Source of the DNA: an uncultured Oscillospiraceae bacterium | GTDB taxonomy: Bacteria; Bacillota; Clostridia; Oscillospirales; Oscillospiraceae | Assembly (NCBI GenBank): GCA_934546685.1 | Contig: CAKTEB010000016.1 | Coordinates: 1 to 36,631 of the forward strand | Reading direction: 5' to 3' | Length of the DNA stretch: 36,631 nucleotides | Shown here: piece by piece, positions 15,368-22,748 of the stretch | How the letters are laid out: the number at the start of each line of letters is the position of its first letter | How positions within the stretch are numbered: the stretch's first letter is position 1 | The notes under the pieces: generated by a model | Told to the model about the DNA's origin: nothing | The model's database searches: none | Seen by the model: only the letters and a program-made list of their open reading frames with translations | Made by a program: the position numbers and the translations under genes

Positions 15368-16277
15368 TATGCGTGTCAACTTAGCGGGTGTGGAGCTCAA
15401 GAACCCCATTGTGGTGGCCTCGGGCACCTTCGGCTTCGGCCGGGAGTTCGCGGAGTATTTTCCCCTTGAAAACTTAGGCGGCATCTGCGTCAAGGGCCTG
15501 ACGGTTCATCGCCGGGACGGCAACCCCAGCCCCCGGATCGCCGAGACCCCCTCGGGCATCCTCAACAGCGTGGGGCTCCAGAACCCGGGTGTGGACGCCT
15601 TCTGCGAAGCGGAAATGCCCTGGCTCCGGCAGCAGGGGACAAGGATCATCGCCAACATCTCCGGCAATACTCTGGAGGAATTTGAGGAGCTCAGTGAGAA
15701 AGTCTCCGCCGCCGGGGTGGATCTCATCGAGGTGAACATCTCCTGCCCCAATGTAAAGTGCGGCGGTCTGGCCTTCGGCACCCAGCCGGAGTCGGCGGCG
15801 GCGGCCACCAAGGCGGTGAAAAAGCACGCCACGGTTCCCGTAATCGTGAAGCTCAGCCCCAACGTCACCTCCATTGTGGATATCGCCAAGGCGGCGGAGG
15901 ATGCGGGAGCCGACGCGCTGTCGCTCATCAATACCCTGCTGGGCATGCGCATCGACCTGAACACCCGGCGGCCCATTCTTAAGAACAACACCGGCGGACT
16001 GTCCGGCCCTGCGGTACTGCCCGTGGCGGTTCGCTGTATCTGGCAGGTCAAAAGCGCCGTGAACATTCCCCTGCTGGGCATGGGCGGCGTGAGCCGGGGC
16101 GAGGACGCCGCGGAGCTGATGATGGCGGGAGCCTCCGCCGTGGCAGTGGGCACCGCCTGCTTTACGGATCCCACCGCGCCCATGCAGGTGCTCCGGGGCC
16201 TGGAGGCCTGGGCGGACAGCCATGGGGTGGACAGGATCGCCTCCCTCACTGGCACCATGCAGCCCTGGGGGGCGTAA
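15360..16277 (+). CDS. pyrD: Dihydroorotate dehydrogenase, catalytic subunit (class 1B)
   Basis: A 305-residue FMN-dependent TIM-barrel enzyme that oxidises dihydroorotate to orotate. Visible are ASGTFGFGREF and GLTVHRRDGNPSPRIAET near the N-terminus, the active-site NISCPNVKCGG with catalytic Cys129 (Cys rather than Ser is the mark of class 1), NTLLGMRIDLNTRRP, and the FMN phosphate-binding LLGMGGVSRGEDAAELMMAGASAVAVGTA. The presence of pyrK directly upstream defines class 1B, NAD-linked. ATG 15360 lies inside the end of pyrK. Confidence 0.95.
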   Translation: MADMRVNLAGVELKNPIVVASGTFGFGREFAEYFPLENLGGICVKGLTVHRRDGNPSPRIAETPSGILNSVGLQNPGVDAFCEAEMPWLRQQGTRIIANISGNTLEEFEELSEKVSAAGVDLIEVNISCPNVKCGGLAFGTQPESAAAATKAVKKHATVPVIVKLSPNVTSIVDIAKAAEDAGADALSLINTLLGMRIDLNTRRPILKNNTGGLSGPAVLPVAVRCIWQVKSAVNIPLLGMGGVSRGEDAAELMMAGASAVAVGTACFTDPTAPMQVLRGLEAWADSHGVDRIASLTGTMQPWGA

Positions 16278-16280
16278 GCG

Positions 16281-17438
16281 GTGACGAGGATCTATCTGGT
16301 GCGCCACGGTGAGGCCGAGGGAAACCTCTACCGGCGGATGCAGGGGCGGTATAACTCCGATCTCACAGAGCTGGGGTATCGGCAGGTGGCTGCGGTGGGC
16401 CAGCGGTTCCGGGACATCCGTCTGGACGCGGTGTATTCCAGTGATCTGTACCGGGCAATGTATACGGCCTCGGCCCTGTGCATCCCCAAGCAGCTGCCCC
16501 TCCATACCGACCCGCGGCTCCAGGAGGTCTATGTGGGTCCCTGGGAGGAGCAGCTCTTCGGCACGGCCTGGCGGCGCAATCCCAGAGAAATGGAGGACTT
16601 CACCTACCACCCGGATCTCTGGCGCCTGGAGGGGGCCGAGACCTTCCGGCAGGTGGGAGAGCGGGGCTGCGCGGCCATCCGGGAGATCGCGGGAAAGCAT
16701 CCCGGCCAGACCGTGGCGGTCTGCGCCCACAGCTATCTCATTGCGGCGGTGCTCTGCGGTCTGTGCTACGGCTATGAGAACCGGCATCTGGCGGGCCGCA
16801 GCGACAACACGGCGGTGAGCCTGCTGGAATGGGAGAATGGAAGCGTCCGGGTGGTGTTTCAGAATGACAGCAGCCACCTAGACGGCCGGAACCTCCGCCG
16901 GATCCGGTGGAAGCCGGAAAACGGCCTTGCCGACCTGTACATCGCCCCCATGGGAAATGAGATCGAGCAGTATATCCGCTACCGAAGGGACGCCTGGCAG
17001 GTGGTCTACGGAGACCTTACGGGCTTTGACGGCCCTGCCTTCTGGATGGACGCCCAGCGCACCATGGGCCCGGATCCGGCGGGAATGGTGGTGGGCTATC
17101 TGGATCGAACGCCGGTGGGCATGATCCAGCTGAGCCCGGATCGGGACCGGCGGAAGCATGTGGGGTATATCCCCTTCATCTATCTGCGGGAGGCCTACCG
17201 GCACAAGGGGCTGGGCATCCAGCTGATCGGCCACGCGGTGAGCTTTTACCGGCGCCTGGGCCGCACGAAGCTCCAGCTGTCCGTGGCCCACACCAACGAA
17301 AAGGCCATCGGCTTCTACCACAAATTTGGCTTTTACGAGGCCGGGAAGACCCCGGGCCGGTTCGGAAAGCTGATCCTCATGGAGAAGAACATCGCCTTGC
17401 CAAAGCTGCCGAAGGAACTGAAAGTTGTTCGGGAATAA
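16281..17438 (+). CDS. Histidine phosphatase fused to a GNAT acetyltransferase
   Basis: A 385-residue protein starting at GTG 16281, three bases after the pyrD stop. Residues 1-200 form a phosphoglycerate-mutase-like histidine phosphatase: catalytic RHGE (8-11), the conserved VYSSDLYRAMYTA, and the second His in CAHS (about 150). Residues about 218-372 form a GNAT domain: GYLDRTPVGMIQLSPD, the acetyl-CoA motif YIPFIYLREAYRHKGLGIQLI (RHKGLG at 307-312) and the C-terminal NEKAIGFYHKFGFYEAGKT. There is no stop or frameshift between them, so it is one polypeptide. Substrates are unknown; GNAT of this pattern acts on an amine. Its place behind pyrD may mean only co-expression. Confidence 0.88.
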   Translation: MTRIYLVRHGEAEGNLYRRMQGRYNSDLTELGYRQVAAVGQRFRDIRLDAVYSSDLYRAMYTASALCIPKQLPLHTDPRLQEVYVGPWEEQLFGTAWRRNPREMEDFTYHPDLWRLEGAETFRQVGERGCAAIREIAGKHPGQTVAVCAHSYLIAAVLCGLCYGYENRHLAGRSDNTAVSLLEWENGSVRVVFQNDSSHLDGRNLRRIRWKPENGLADLYIAPMGNEIEQYIRYRRDAWQVVYGDLTGFDGPAFWMDAQRTMGPDPAGMVVGYLDRTPVGMIQLSPDRDRRKHVGYIPFIYLREAYRHKGLGIQLIGHAVSFYRRLGRTKLQLSVAHTNEKAIGFYHKFGFYEAGKTPGRFGKLILMEKNIALPKLPKELKVVRE

Positions 17439-17440
17439 AA

Positions 17441-17484
17441 ATGCGCCCTGCTGACAAAGCCTAACGTGTCAGCAGGGCGTTTTG
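17441..17484. terminator. Bidirectional terminator between the pyrFKD operon and pyrC
   Basis: Perfect 13-bp stem CGCCCTGCTGACA / TGTCAGCAGGGCG, loop of 10 bases, with TTTTG on the plus strand and CATTTTTA on the minus strand, so it serves both convergent transcripts. Confidence 0.88.
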
Positions 17485-17491
17485 CCCCTTG

Positions 17492-18769
17492 TTATAGGGC
17501 GTTGTATGTGATTTTGCCGCCGCAGAGGGTCAGCTTCACCCGGCCGGTCAGGGCCTCGCCGGTGAAGACGGTGCTGCGGCCCTTGGTGCGGAACTGCGCG
17601 GGATCCACCGTCCAGGTCTCGTTGGGATCGAAAACGCAGAGATCCGCGGGGCCACCGACCTTCAGGACCCCGGCCTCCAGACCGAGGATCTCCGCCGGGA
17701 GCCGGGTCATCTTACGGATCAGCTGGGGCAGCGTCAGATAGCCCGGGGCCACCAGGTAGGTGAGGCAGGCGGCAAGGGACGTCTCCAGGCCCACCATGCC
17801 GCTGGGGGCGTCGGGGAGAGGCCGGGCTTTTTCCTCGGCGCTGTGGGGGGCGTGATCCGTGACGATGCAGTCCAGGGTGCCGTCAATGACCGCCGCCAGA
17901 ATGGCCTGACGGTCCTCCTCTGTGCGGAGGGGCGGGTTCACCCGGGCCTGGGTGCCCTTTTTCAGGATCTCCTGTTCGGTGAAGATGAAATACTGGGGGC
18001 AGGTCTCGGCGGTGACAGGAACGCCCTGGGCCTTGGCCTGGCGGATCAGCTCCGCGGAGCCCTTGGTGGACACATGGGCGATATGGACGTGGCCGCCGGT
18101 TTCCTTTGCCAGCATCAGATCCCGGGCCACCATGAGATCCTCGGCGATGGCCGGGCGGCCGGGGAGCCCCAGCTGCCGGGAGACTTCCCCCTCGTTGACG
18201 GCGTAATTCTTCACCATCTCCCCGTCCTCACAGTGGGAGATAACGGCCTTGCCCAGGGCTTTTGCGGCAATCAGAGCGTCCCGCATCCGCTGGGCGGAGG
18301 TCACAGGTACGCCGTCGTCGGAAAAAGCCACGGCCCCTGCCTCTGCCAGTGCCGGAAAGTCCGCCAGGGCCTCGCCCTTTTGACCCAGGGTTACGGCCCC
18401 GATGGGGAGCACATGGCAGGAGCCCTGATTCTTCCCCTTTTCCAGCACATAGTCCATGAGCTCCGGGGTGTCCAGCACCGGCTTGGTGTTGGGCATGCAG
18501 GCTACGGTGGTGAAGCCGCCAGCCGCCGCCGCGGCGGAGCCGGTGACGATGTCCTCCTTGTAGGTGAGGCCGGGATCCCGGAAGTGGACGTGCATGTCCA
18601 ACAGGCCCGGGGCGATGCACAGGCCCGCACAGTCGATGGCTTCGTGGCCGGGGGCGGCGATGCCCGGGGCCATGGCGGTGATGACGCCGTCCTCAATGAG
18701 CAGATCGCCGGGGGCGGCGGTCAGGGCCACGGGATCGATAAGGGTGGCGTGCTGCAATAAAATTCCCAT
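17492..18769 (-). CDS. pyrC: Dihydroorotase
   Basis: A 425-residue amidohydrolase that closes carbamoyl-aspartate to dihydroorotate. ATG 18769 has AGGAG upstream (AAAGGAGCC) and gives the usual N-terminus MGILLQHATLIDP; frames extending further lack a ribosome site. The metal motif LLDMHVHFRDPG (His60, His62) and later SHCEDGEM, HIAHVSTKGS and IVTDHAPHSAEEK supply the remaining metal ligands of the class I enzyme. It sits head-to-tail opposite the pyrFKD operon, with which it shares a terminator. pyrB is not in the window. Confidence 0.95.
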   Translation of the reverse strand: MGILLQHATLIDPVALTAAPGDLLIEDGVITAMAPGIAAPGHEAIDCAGLCIAPGLLDMHVHFRDPGLTYKEDIVTGSAAAAAGGFTTVACMPNTKPVLDTPELMDYVLEKGKNQGSCHVLPIGAVTLGQKGEALADFPALAEAGAVAFSDDGVPVTSAQRMRDALIAAKALGKAVISHCEDGEMVKNYAVNEGEVSRQLGLPGRPAIAEDLMVARDLMLAKETGGHVHIAHVSTKGSAELIRQAKAQGVPVTAETCPQYFIFTEQEILKKGTQARVNPPLRTEEDRQAILAAVIDGTLDCIVTDHAPHSAEEKARPLPDAPSGMVGLETSLAACLTYLVAPGYLTLPQLIRKMTRLPAEILGLEAGVLKVGGPADLCVFDPNETWTVDPAQFRTKGRSTVFTGEALTGRVKLTLCGGKITYNAL

Positions 18770-18839
18770 GATTTTCAAGGCTCCTTTCTGGATAGACCCA
18801 TTCGCCGGGGGCAGAATAGGCGCGAGGGGAGTGACCGAT

Positions 18840-19013
18840 ATGGAAGTGAAAACATTTTTCATGGCCATGGGCCTGGGGGCCGCGGCGGGTACCGCCGTGG
18901 GCATGATGCTGCCCCGGAATCGGGAGATGCAGCATCTGGGCCGTCAGGCGGCCCATACGGCGGCCAGGACCGTGAATCAGGCCGTGGATGCGGTGGAGCG
19001 GAAGCTCACCTGA
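18840..19013 (+). CDS. 57-residue YtxH-like small protein
   Basis: ATG 18840 is nine bases after GAGGGGA, and the frame ends at TGA 19011-19013. Residues 1-24 contain a Gly/Ala-rich hydrophobic stretch (FFMAMGLGAAAGTAVGMMLP), and the rest is an amphipathic helix rich in Ala, Gln and basic residues. The plan, a single membrane helix with glycine motif followed by a helical tail, is that of YtxH-type small proteins. No biochemical role is known to me. It is divergent from pyrC and isolated. Longer frames through this DNA lack a ribosome site. Confidence 0.6.
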   Translation: MEVKTFFMAMGLGAAAGTAVGMMLPRNREMQHLGRQAAHTAARTVNQAVDAVERKLT

Positions 19014-19022
19014 CAGATCGAT

Positions 19023-19049
19023 GGGGGCGCACAGGTCTTGTGCGTCCCT
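19023..19049 (+). terminator. Weak terminator after the small YtxH-like gene
   Basis: A 10-bp stem with two G-T pairs (GGGGGCGCAC / GTGCGTCCCT, loop AGGTCTT) followed by GTCTCTT, not a strong T-run. Confidence 0.5.
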
Positions 19050-19141
19050 GTCTCTTATGCGTAGTATAGCATGTTTCCGCGCGTTATGCGACTCCTTTTT
19101 GGGGGATAGAAAAAAATCCAAAAGATATTTTTAAAAAACAC

Positions 19142-19170
19142 TTGCAATTTTGGCGGCGGAATGCTATAAT
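19142..19170 (+). promoter_or_regulatory. Promoter of tRNA-Arg
   Basis: TTGCAA (19142-19147), 17-bp spacer, consensus TATAAT (19165-19170), 24 bases before the tRNA. Confidence 0.85.
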
Positions 19171-19194
19171 ACCCTAGCATTCTGTGAGAGATAT

Positions 19195-19271
19195 GCGCCA
19201 GTAGCTCAGTTGGATAGAGTGACTGACTACGAATCAGTAGGTCGGGGGTTCGAGTCCCTTCTGGCGTACCA
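19195..19271 (+). tRNA. tRNA-Arg (anticodon ACG)
   Basis: A full 77-base cloverleaf. Acceptor arm GCGCCAG pairs with CTGGCGT (first pair G-T), D-loop AGCTCAGTTGGATAGAGT, anticodon arm ACTGA-CTACGAA-TCAGT with anticodon ACG at its centre, and T-arm containing GGTTCGAGTCC. The 3' CCA is encoded (19269-19271). The adenosine at the first anticodon position would be edited to inosine to read CGT, CGC and CGA. Confidence 0.96.
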
Positions 19272-19285
19272 CATAATGCAGAAGG

Positions 19286-19313
19286 CCGGGAACCGTTAGG
19301 TTCCCGGTTTTCT
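19286..19313 (+). terminator. Terminator of tRNA-Arg
   Basis: Perfect 9-bp stem CCGGGAACC / GGTTCCCGG, loop GTTA, then TTTTCTT. Confidence 0.88.
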
Positions 19314-19343
19314 TATGCACCTGGAGAGCTACCAACAACGCCG

Positions 19344-19376
19344 CCAAAAATTCTGCGCTTGCGCTTGAATTTTTGG
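19344..19376. repeat. Inverted repeat CCAAAAATTC / GAATTTTTGG
   Basis: A perfect 10-bp inverted repeat around TGCGCTTGCGCTT in the spacer behind the tRNA. It has the shape of a terminator but no gene ends here, and could be part of a mobile-element remnant. Confidence 0.45.
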
Positions 19377-19382
19377 GAAGTA

Positions 19383-19395
19383 CTTCTGGCGTACC
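19383..19395 (+). repeat. Duplicate of the tRNA-Arg 3' end
   Basis: CTTCTGGCGTACC repeats the 13 bases at the 3' end of tRNA-Arg (19258-19270), 125 bases further on. Short copies of tRNA 3' ends flank integrated elements or mark lost tandem tRNA copies. No integrase is present between the copies. Confidence 0.5.
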
Positions 19396-19421
19396 TGCGG
19401 GGGAATAGGGAGTCCTGCGGA

Positions 19422-19537
19422 CGGCATTGGATTTTATGGCGCACTATTTGGGTGCGGCATTGGATTTTGGACGCACCGAATGGGTGCGTCGTGGGGTATT
19501 GCCCCCAAAAGAACAGCGATAAACAGCATCGGACTTT
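19422..19537 (+). repeat. Degenerate short tandem repeats in tRNA-MATE spacer
   Basis: CGGCATTGGATTTT occurs at 19422 and again at 19455, 33 bases apart, and the related CAGCATCGGACTTT at 19524. The spacer 19314-19634 shows no gene. Confidence 0.45.
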
Positions 19538-19634
19538 CAGGCGCATTTCGCCGGTGCTGCAAACGGAACCGTTTTAAACAATGTGCCGCACATTCAACGA
19601 AATTCTCATGAGTGCGACAAGGAGGAAATAGACG

Positions 19635-20996
19635 TTGCGGCTGTTTCAGAACAAAAACCTATACAAGACATTTTTCCCGCTGCTGGTGGTGATCTCCCTC
19701 CAGCAGCTGGCGGCGCTGATGGTCAACATGGTGGACAACATCATGCTGGGCTCCTACACAGAGCTGGCCCTGTCCGGCGCCACCCTGGTAAACCAGATCC
19801 AGTTCATGCTCCAGTCCTTTGTGTCGGGCATCGGCACCGGCGTGGCGGTGCTGGGGGCCCAGTACTGGGGCAAGGGCCAGGTGGATCCCATCCGGCGGAT
19901 CACCTCCGTGGGCCTGAAGTTCGGCGTCATCATCGGGCTGATCTTCTTCCTGGTGACGCTGCTGATCCCCCAAAGCGTCCTGGGGCTGTTTACCTCGGAT
20001 AGGAATGTGGTGGCCGAGGGCCTCAAATATCTCCGGATCATGTGCTGGACGTATATCGTCTATGCGGTATCCAACACCCTCATGTACTCCCTCCAGAGCG
20101 TGGAGACCGCCTTTGTGGGCACGGTCATGTCCGTGAGCACCATTCTCATCAACATGTGCCTCAACTACTGCCTGATCTTCGGTCATTTCGGCCTGCCGGA
20201 GCTGGGCATCGTGGGCGCGGCCATCGCCACTCTCACCAGCCGGGTGGTAGAGCTCGTTATCATTCTCGTGTATCTGCGCTTCATCGATAGGAAGCTCAAA
20301 ATGCGGCCCCGGCATCTTCTGAATCTGGACTTCGGATTCCTGGGGGATTATGTGAAGGTCTCCCTGCCTGTGGTGGTCACCGGCGGCCTCTGGGGCGTGG
20401 CCCAGGCGGCCCAGACCTCGATCCTGGGGCACATCAGCGCCGAGACCATCGCCGCCAACTCCATTGCCACGGTGGTCTATCAGCTGTTTATCGTGGTGGG
20501 CATGGCCTCCACCAGCGCCTCCTCGGTGACCATCGGAAAGACCATCGGCGAGGGCAACGTCCATTTGGTGCGGCCCTACGCCCGGAGCCTCCAGTGCATT
20601 TTTCTGGTGCTGGGCACCGTGTCCATGATCCTGATTTTCCTGTGCAAGGACTGGATCATTTCCATCTACAGTGTGTCCGCGGAGACGGCGCGGCTGGCCA
20701 ATCAGTTCCTGACGGTGCAGGGCCTCACGGCCATTTGCAGCTGCTATCAGTACCCGGTGGGGGCCGGGATCATCGCGGGCGGCGGCAATACCAAGTACGC
20801 GGCCATTATGGATACCTGCTTTATCTGGCTGTTCTGCATCCCCATGAGCTATCTCAGCGCCTTTGTGTGGAATCTTCCGCCGGTGGCGACCTATGCGTTT
20901 TTGAAGGCGGACCAGGTCATCAAGTGCGTACCCAACGCCATCTACTGTAACCGCTTCACCTGGATCCGGGAGCTGACCCGCCCGGAGGAGGCCTGA
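19635..20996 (+). CDS. MATE family efflux transporter
   Basis: A 453-residue integral membrane protein starting at TTG 19635 with AGGAGG nine bases upstream. Twelve hydrophobic helices are arranged as two MatE halves. Characteristic segments are LQQLAALMVNMVDNIMLGSYTELALSGATLVNQIQFM in helices 1-2, GTGVAVLGAQYWGKGQ, the mid-protein ELGIVGAAIATLTSRVVELVI, and ISAETIAANSIATVVYQLFIVVGMASTSASSVTIGKTIGEG at the start of the second half. MATE proteins export drugs or metabolites using a sodium or proton gradient; the substrate cannot be told. It converges with ytvI. Confidence 0.9.
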   Translation: MRLFQNKNLYKTFFPLLVVISLQQLAALMVNMVDNIMLGSYTELALSGATLVNQIQFMLQSFVSGIGTGVAVLGAQYWGKGQVDPIRRITSVGLKFGVIIGLIFFLVTLLIPQSVLGLFTSDRNVVAEGLKYLRIMCWTYIVYAVSNTLMYSLQSVETAFVGTVMSVSTILINMCLNYCLIFGHFGLPELGIVGAAIATLTSRVVELVIILVYLRFIDRKLKMRPRHLLNLDFGFLGDYVKVSLPVVVTGGLWGVAQAAQTSILGHISAETIAANSIATVVYQLFIVVGMASTSASSVTIGKTIGEGNVHLVRPYARSLQCIFLVLGTVSMILIFLCKDWIISIYSVSAETARLANQFLTVQGLTAICSCYQYPVGAGIIAGGGNTKYAAIMDTCFIWLFCIPMSYLSAFVWNLPPVATYAFLKADQVIKCVPNAIYCNRFTWIRELTRPEEA

Positions 20997-21006
20997 AAAA
21001 TCGATC

Positions 21007-22131
21007 TCACGATCCCGCATGCCAGCTTTTTTGGCCGGTGTGCGGGATCTTCTGCGTGCTGGGGGAGGAGACCGGGACGGAGGCGGTGCGGCTGGCCTCC
21101 CAGAGCTCCGCGGCCACCATCAGGGCCATGGGCAGGAGCACCATGCCCAGAAACCCGGAGACCCGGTAGCCCAGATAGATGGCCCCCAGGGTGAGAAGTG
21201 GGCTGACACCTGCCTGGGCCCCAAGCAGCCGGGGCTCCAGAACATTCCGGCATAATGCCGCGGCTCCGTAGAGGATCATGAGCCCCAGGCCCATATGGAA
21301 GTCCCCGGCGATCATCCGGCCCAGGCCCCAGGGAAGCAGGATCGTGCCGGTGCCGAACAGGGGCAGGGCGTCCAGCAGGGCGATGCCCAAGGCGGGGCCC
21401 AGGGGGAAGGGGATCCCCAGGATCCACAGCCCTGCCAGCAGGATCAGGAACGTCACTCCCATGAGCAGCAGCTGGGCCCGAACCCAGCCGCCCAGCACCC
21501 GCCGCATGGAGGCCGCCAATGGTCCCCACCGCCGTCGAAAGCCCGCCGGGGCATGCTCTCGGATCAGAGCCCGGAGCCGGGGCAGCTCCCCGGCGGCAAA
21601 ATAGCAGGAGAGCAGCATGGTGAGAAGGAACAGCAGCACGTCCGGCAGACGGCCCAGGAACCCGGAGACCGCGGAAAAGAGTCCCTCGTACAGAGACGCG
21701 GCGATGGTCCCTACGGCCCCGGTGAGCTGTCCCGCCCAGCTGGAAAAGGCGTCCCCGGCGCCCCCGGGCAGGGCCGCGCCCAATCGCTCCGCCCATTGGC
21801 CCAGAGCCGTAAGGCTCCGTGAGGCGGCGGAGAGCAGCTCCGGCAGACGGCCGTAGAGCCCCTGGAGCTCCAGAAGGAGCATATGCCCCAGCAGATAGCC
21901 CAGGAGCATCAGGAGCCCTAAAAGCCCTGTGACGCAAAGGAAAGCGCTGACATTCCGCCGGAGGGAGAAGCGCCGGGACAGAAGCTCGATGAGGGGTGAC
22001 AGGGCCGCCGCCGCCAATACCCCCAGCAGCGGGGGCAGTACCAGGGGCAGGAGATACCGGAGCGCCAGCAGACAGACTGCGGCATAGAGCCCGGCGGCCA
22101 GGAGCCGCCGCTTTTGGGGAGAGAATTCCAT
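21007..22131 (-). CDS. ytvI: Sporulation integral membrane protein YtvI (AI-2E transporter family)
   Basis: A 374-residue membrane protein. ATG 22131 follows TTGGAGG on the minus strand and gives the family length (YtvI is about 371); an upstream extension has no ribosome site. Hydrophobic helices occur at about 10-55, 65-90, 150-180 and from 205 to the end. The late segment DALPLFGTGTILLPWGLGRMIAGDFHMGLGLMILYGAAALCRNVLEPRLLG ... SPLLTLGAIYLGYRVSGFLGM is the typical core of this group. YtvI is known as a sporulation-associated member of the AI-2E exporter superfamily; its transport substrate is unknown. Confidence 0.82.
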   Translation of the reverse strand: MEFSPQKRRLLAAGLYAAVCLLALRYLLPLVLPPLLGVLAAAALSPLIELLSRRFSLRRNVSAFLCVTGLLGLLMLLGYLLGHMLLLELQGLYGRLPELLSAASRSLTALGQWAERLGAALPGGAGDAFSSWAGQLTGAVGTIAASLYEGLFSAVSGFLGRLPDVLLFLLTMLLSCYFAAGELPRLRALIREHAPAGFRRRWGPLAASMRRVLGGWVRAQLLLMGVTFLILLAGLWILGIPFPLGPALGIALLDALPLFGTGTILLPWGLGRMIAGDFHMGLGLMILYGAAALCRNVLEPRLLGAQAGVSPLLTLGAIYLGYRVSGFLGMVLLPMALMVAAELWEASRTASVPVSSPSTQKIPHTGQKSWHAGS

Positions 22132-22204
22132 GGTTTGCCTCCAATTCTCAGAGTGTGACAGATAGTACAAAAATCCCTGCAAAAATCCGGGATATTTTAT
22201 GGAT

Positions 22205-22240
22205 GTGTCCGTTGTAAACGGACACGCATCGTGGTAAACT
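22205..22240 (+). promoter_or_regulatory. Promoter with overlapping palindrome before the ACT-hom-lysC operon
   Basis: TTGTAA (22212-22217), 17-bp spacer, TAAACT (22235-22240). The perfect inverted repeat GTGTCCG / CGGACAC (22205-22211, 22219-22225) encloses the -35 box, so a repressor bound there would block the promoter. Confidence 0.55.
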
Positions 22241-22294
22241 AGAACACACAGCAAATACAAATGAACATGATAGACGGACAGGGAGGAACGAAGC

Positions 22295-22735
22295 GTGGAT
22301 AAACTGCCGAAGTATTATATTGTGGAGGCCGCGGCGCTGCCGGAGGTGTTTCTGAAGGTGGCGGAGGCCAAGCGGATGCTGGATTCCGGCGAGGCCACTA
22401 CCGTGGGCGAGGCCACCAAGGCCACGGGAATCAGCCGCAGTGCCTTTTATAAGTATCGGGACGCCATGATGCCCTTTCAGAATCTTATGGCGGGGCACAT
22501 CATTACATTCCAGCTGATGCTCAAGGATCGTACCGGCGTGTTGTCCGGCATCCTTTCCATTTTTGCCTATAACGGCGCAAATATACTCACCATCAACCAG
22601 AATATTCCCACCAACGGCTGCGCCATCGTCACCATCTCCGCCGAGACCAGCGAGCTCCACTGCTCCGTGGAGGATCTCCTAAAGCGCATGGGCAACCTGG
22701 ACGGCGTGGTAAAGGCCGAGATCGTGGCGGGCTGA
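22295..22735 (+). CDS. ACT domain-containing protein (UPF0735/PheB type)
   Basis: A 146-residue protein starting at GTG 22295 after GGGAGGA. About 1-65 is a helical region (KAREAxxxLxxG-like with EATKATGISRSAFYKYRDAMMPF resembling a HTH), and about 70-143 is an ACT domain (ITFQLMLKDRTGVLSGILSIFAYNGANILTINQNIP ... ISAETSELHCSVEDLLKRMGNLDGVVKAEIV). ACT domains bind amino acids. In B. subtilis the homologue PheB stands beside pheA; here it stands 13 bases before hom, which itself has no ACT domain. A role as a separate regulatory partner of threonine-family synthesis is an inference. Confidence 0.88.
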   Translation: MDKLPKYYIVEAAALPEVFLKVAEAKRMLDSGEATTVGEATKATGISRSAFYKYRDAMMPFQNLMAGHIITFQLMLKDRTGVLSGILSIFAYNGANILTINQNIPTNGCAIVTISAETSELHCSVEDLLKRMGNLDGVVKAEIVAG

Positions 22736-22748
22736 GAGGAGAAGCACT

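Noticed and set aside
21001..21060. Hairpin GATCCCGCA / TGCGGGATC between the MATE and ytvI genes as a terminator
   Set aside because: Most of it lies inside the ytvI 3' coding end and it is not followed by a clear T-run on either strand, so a terminator call is not supported.
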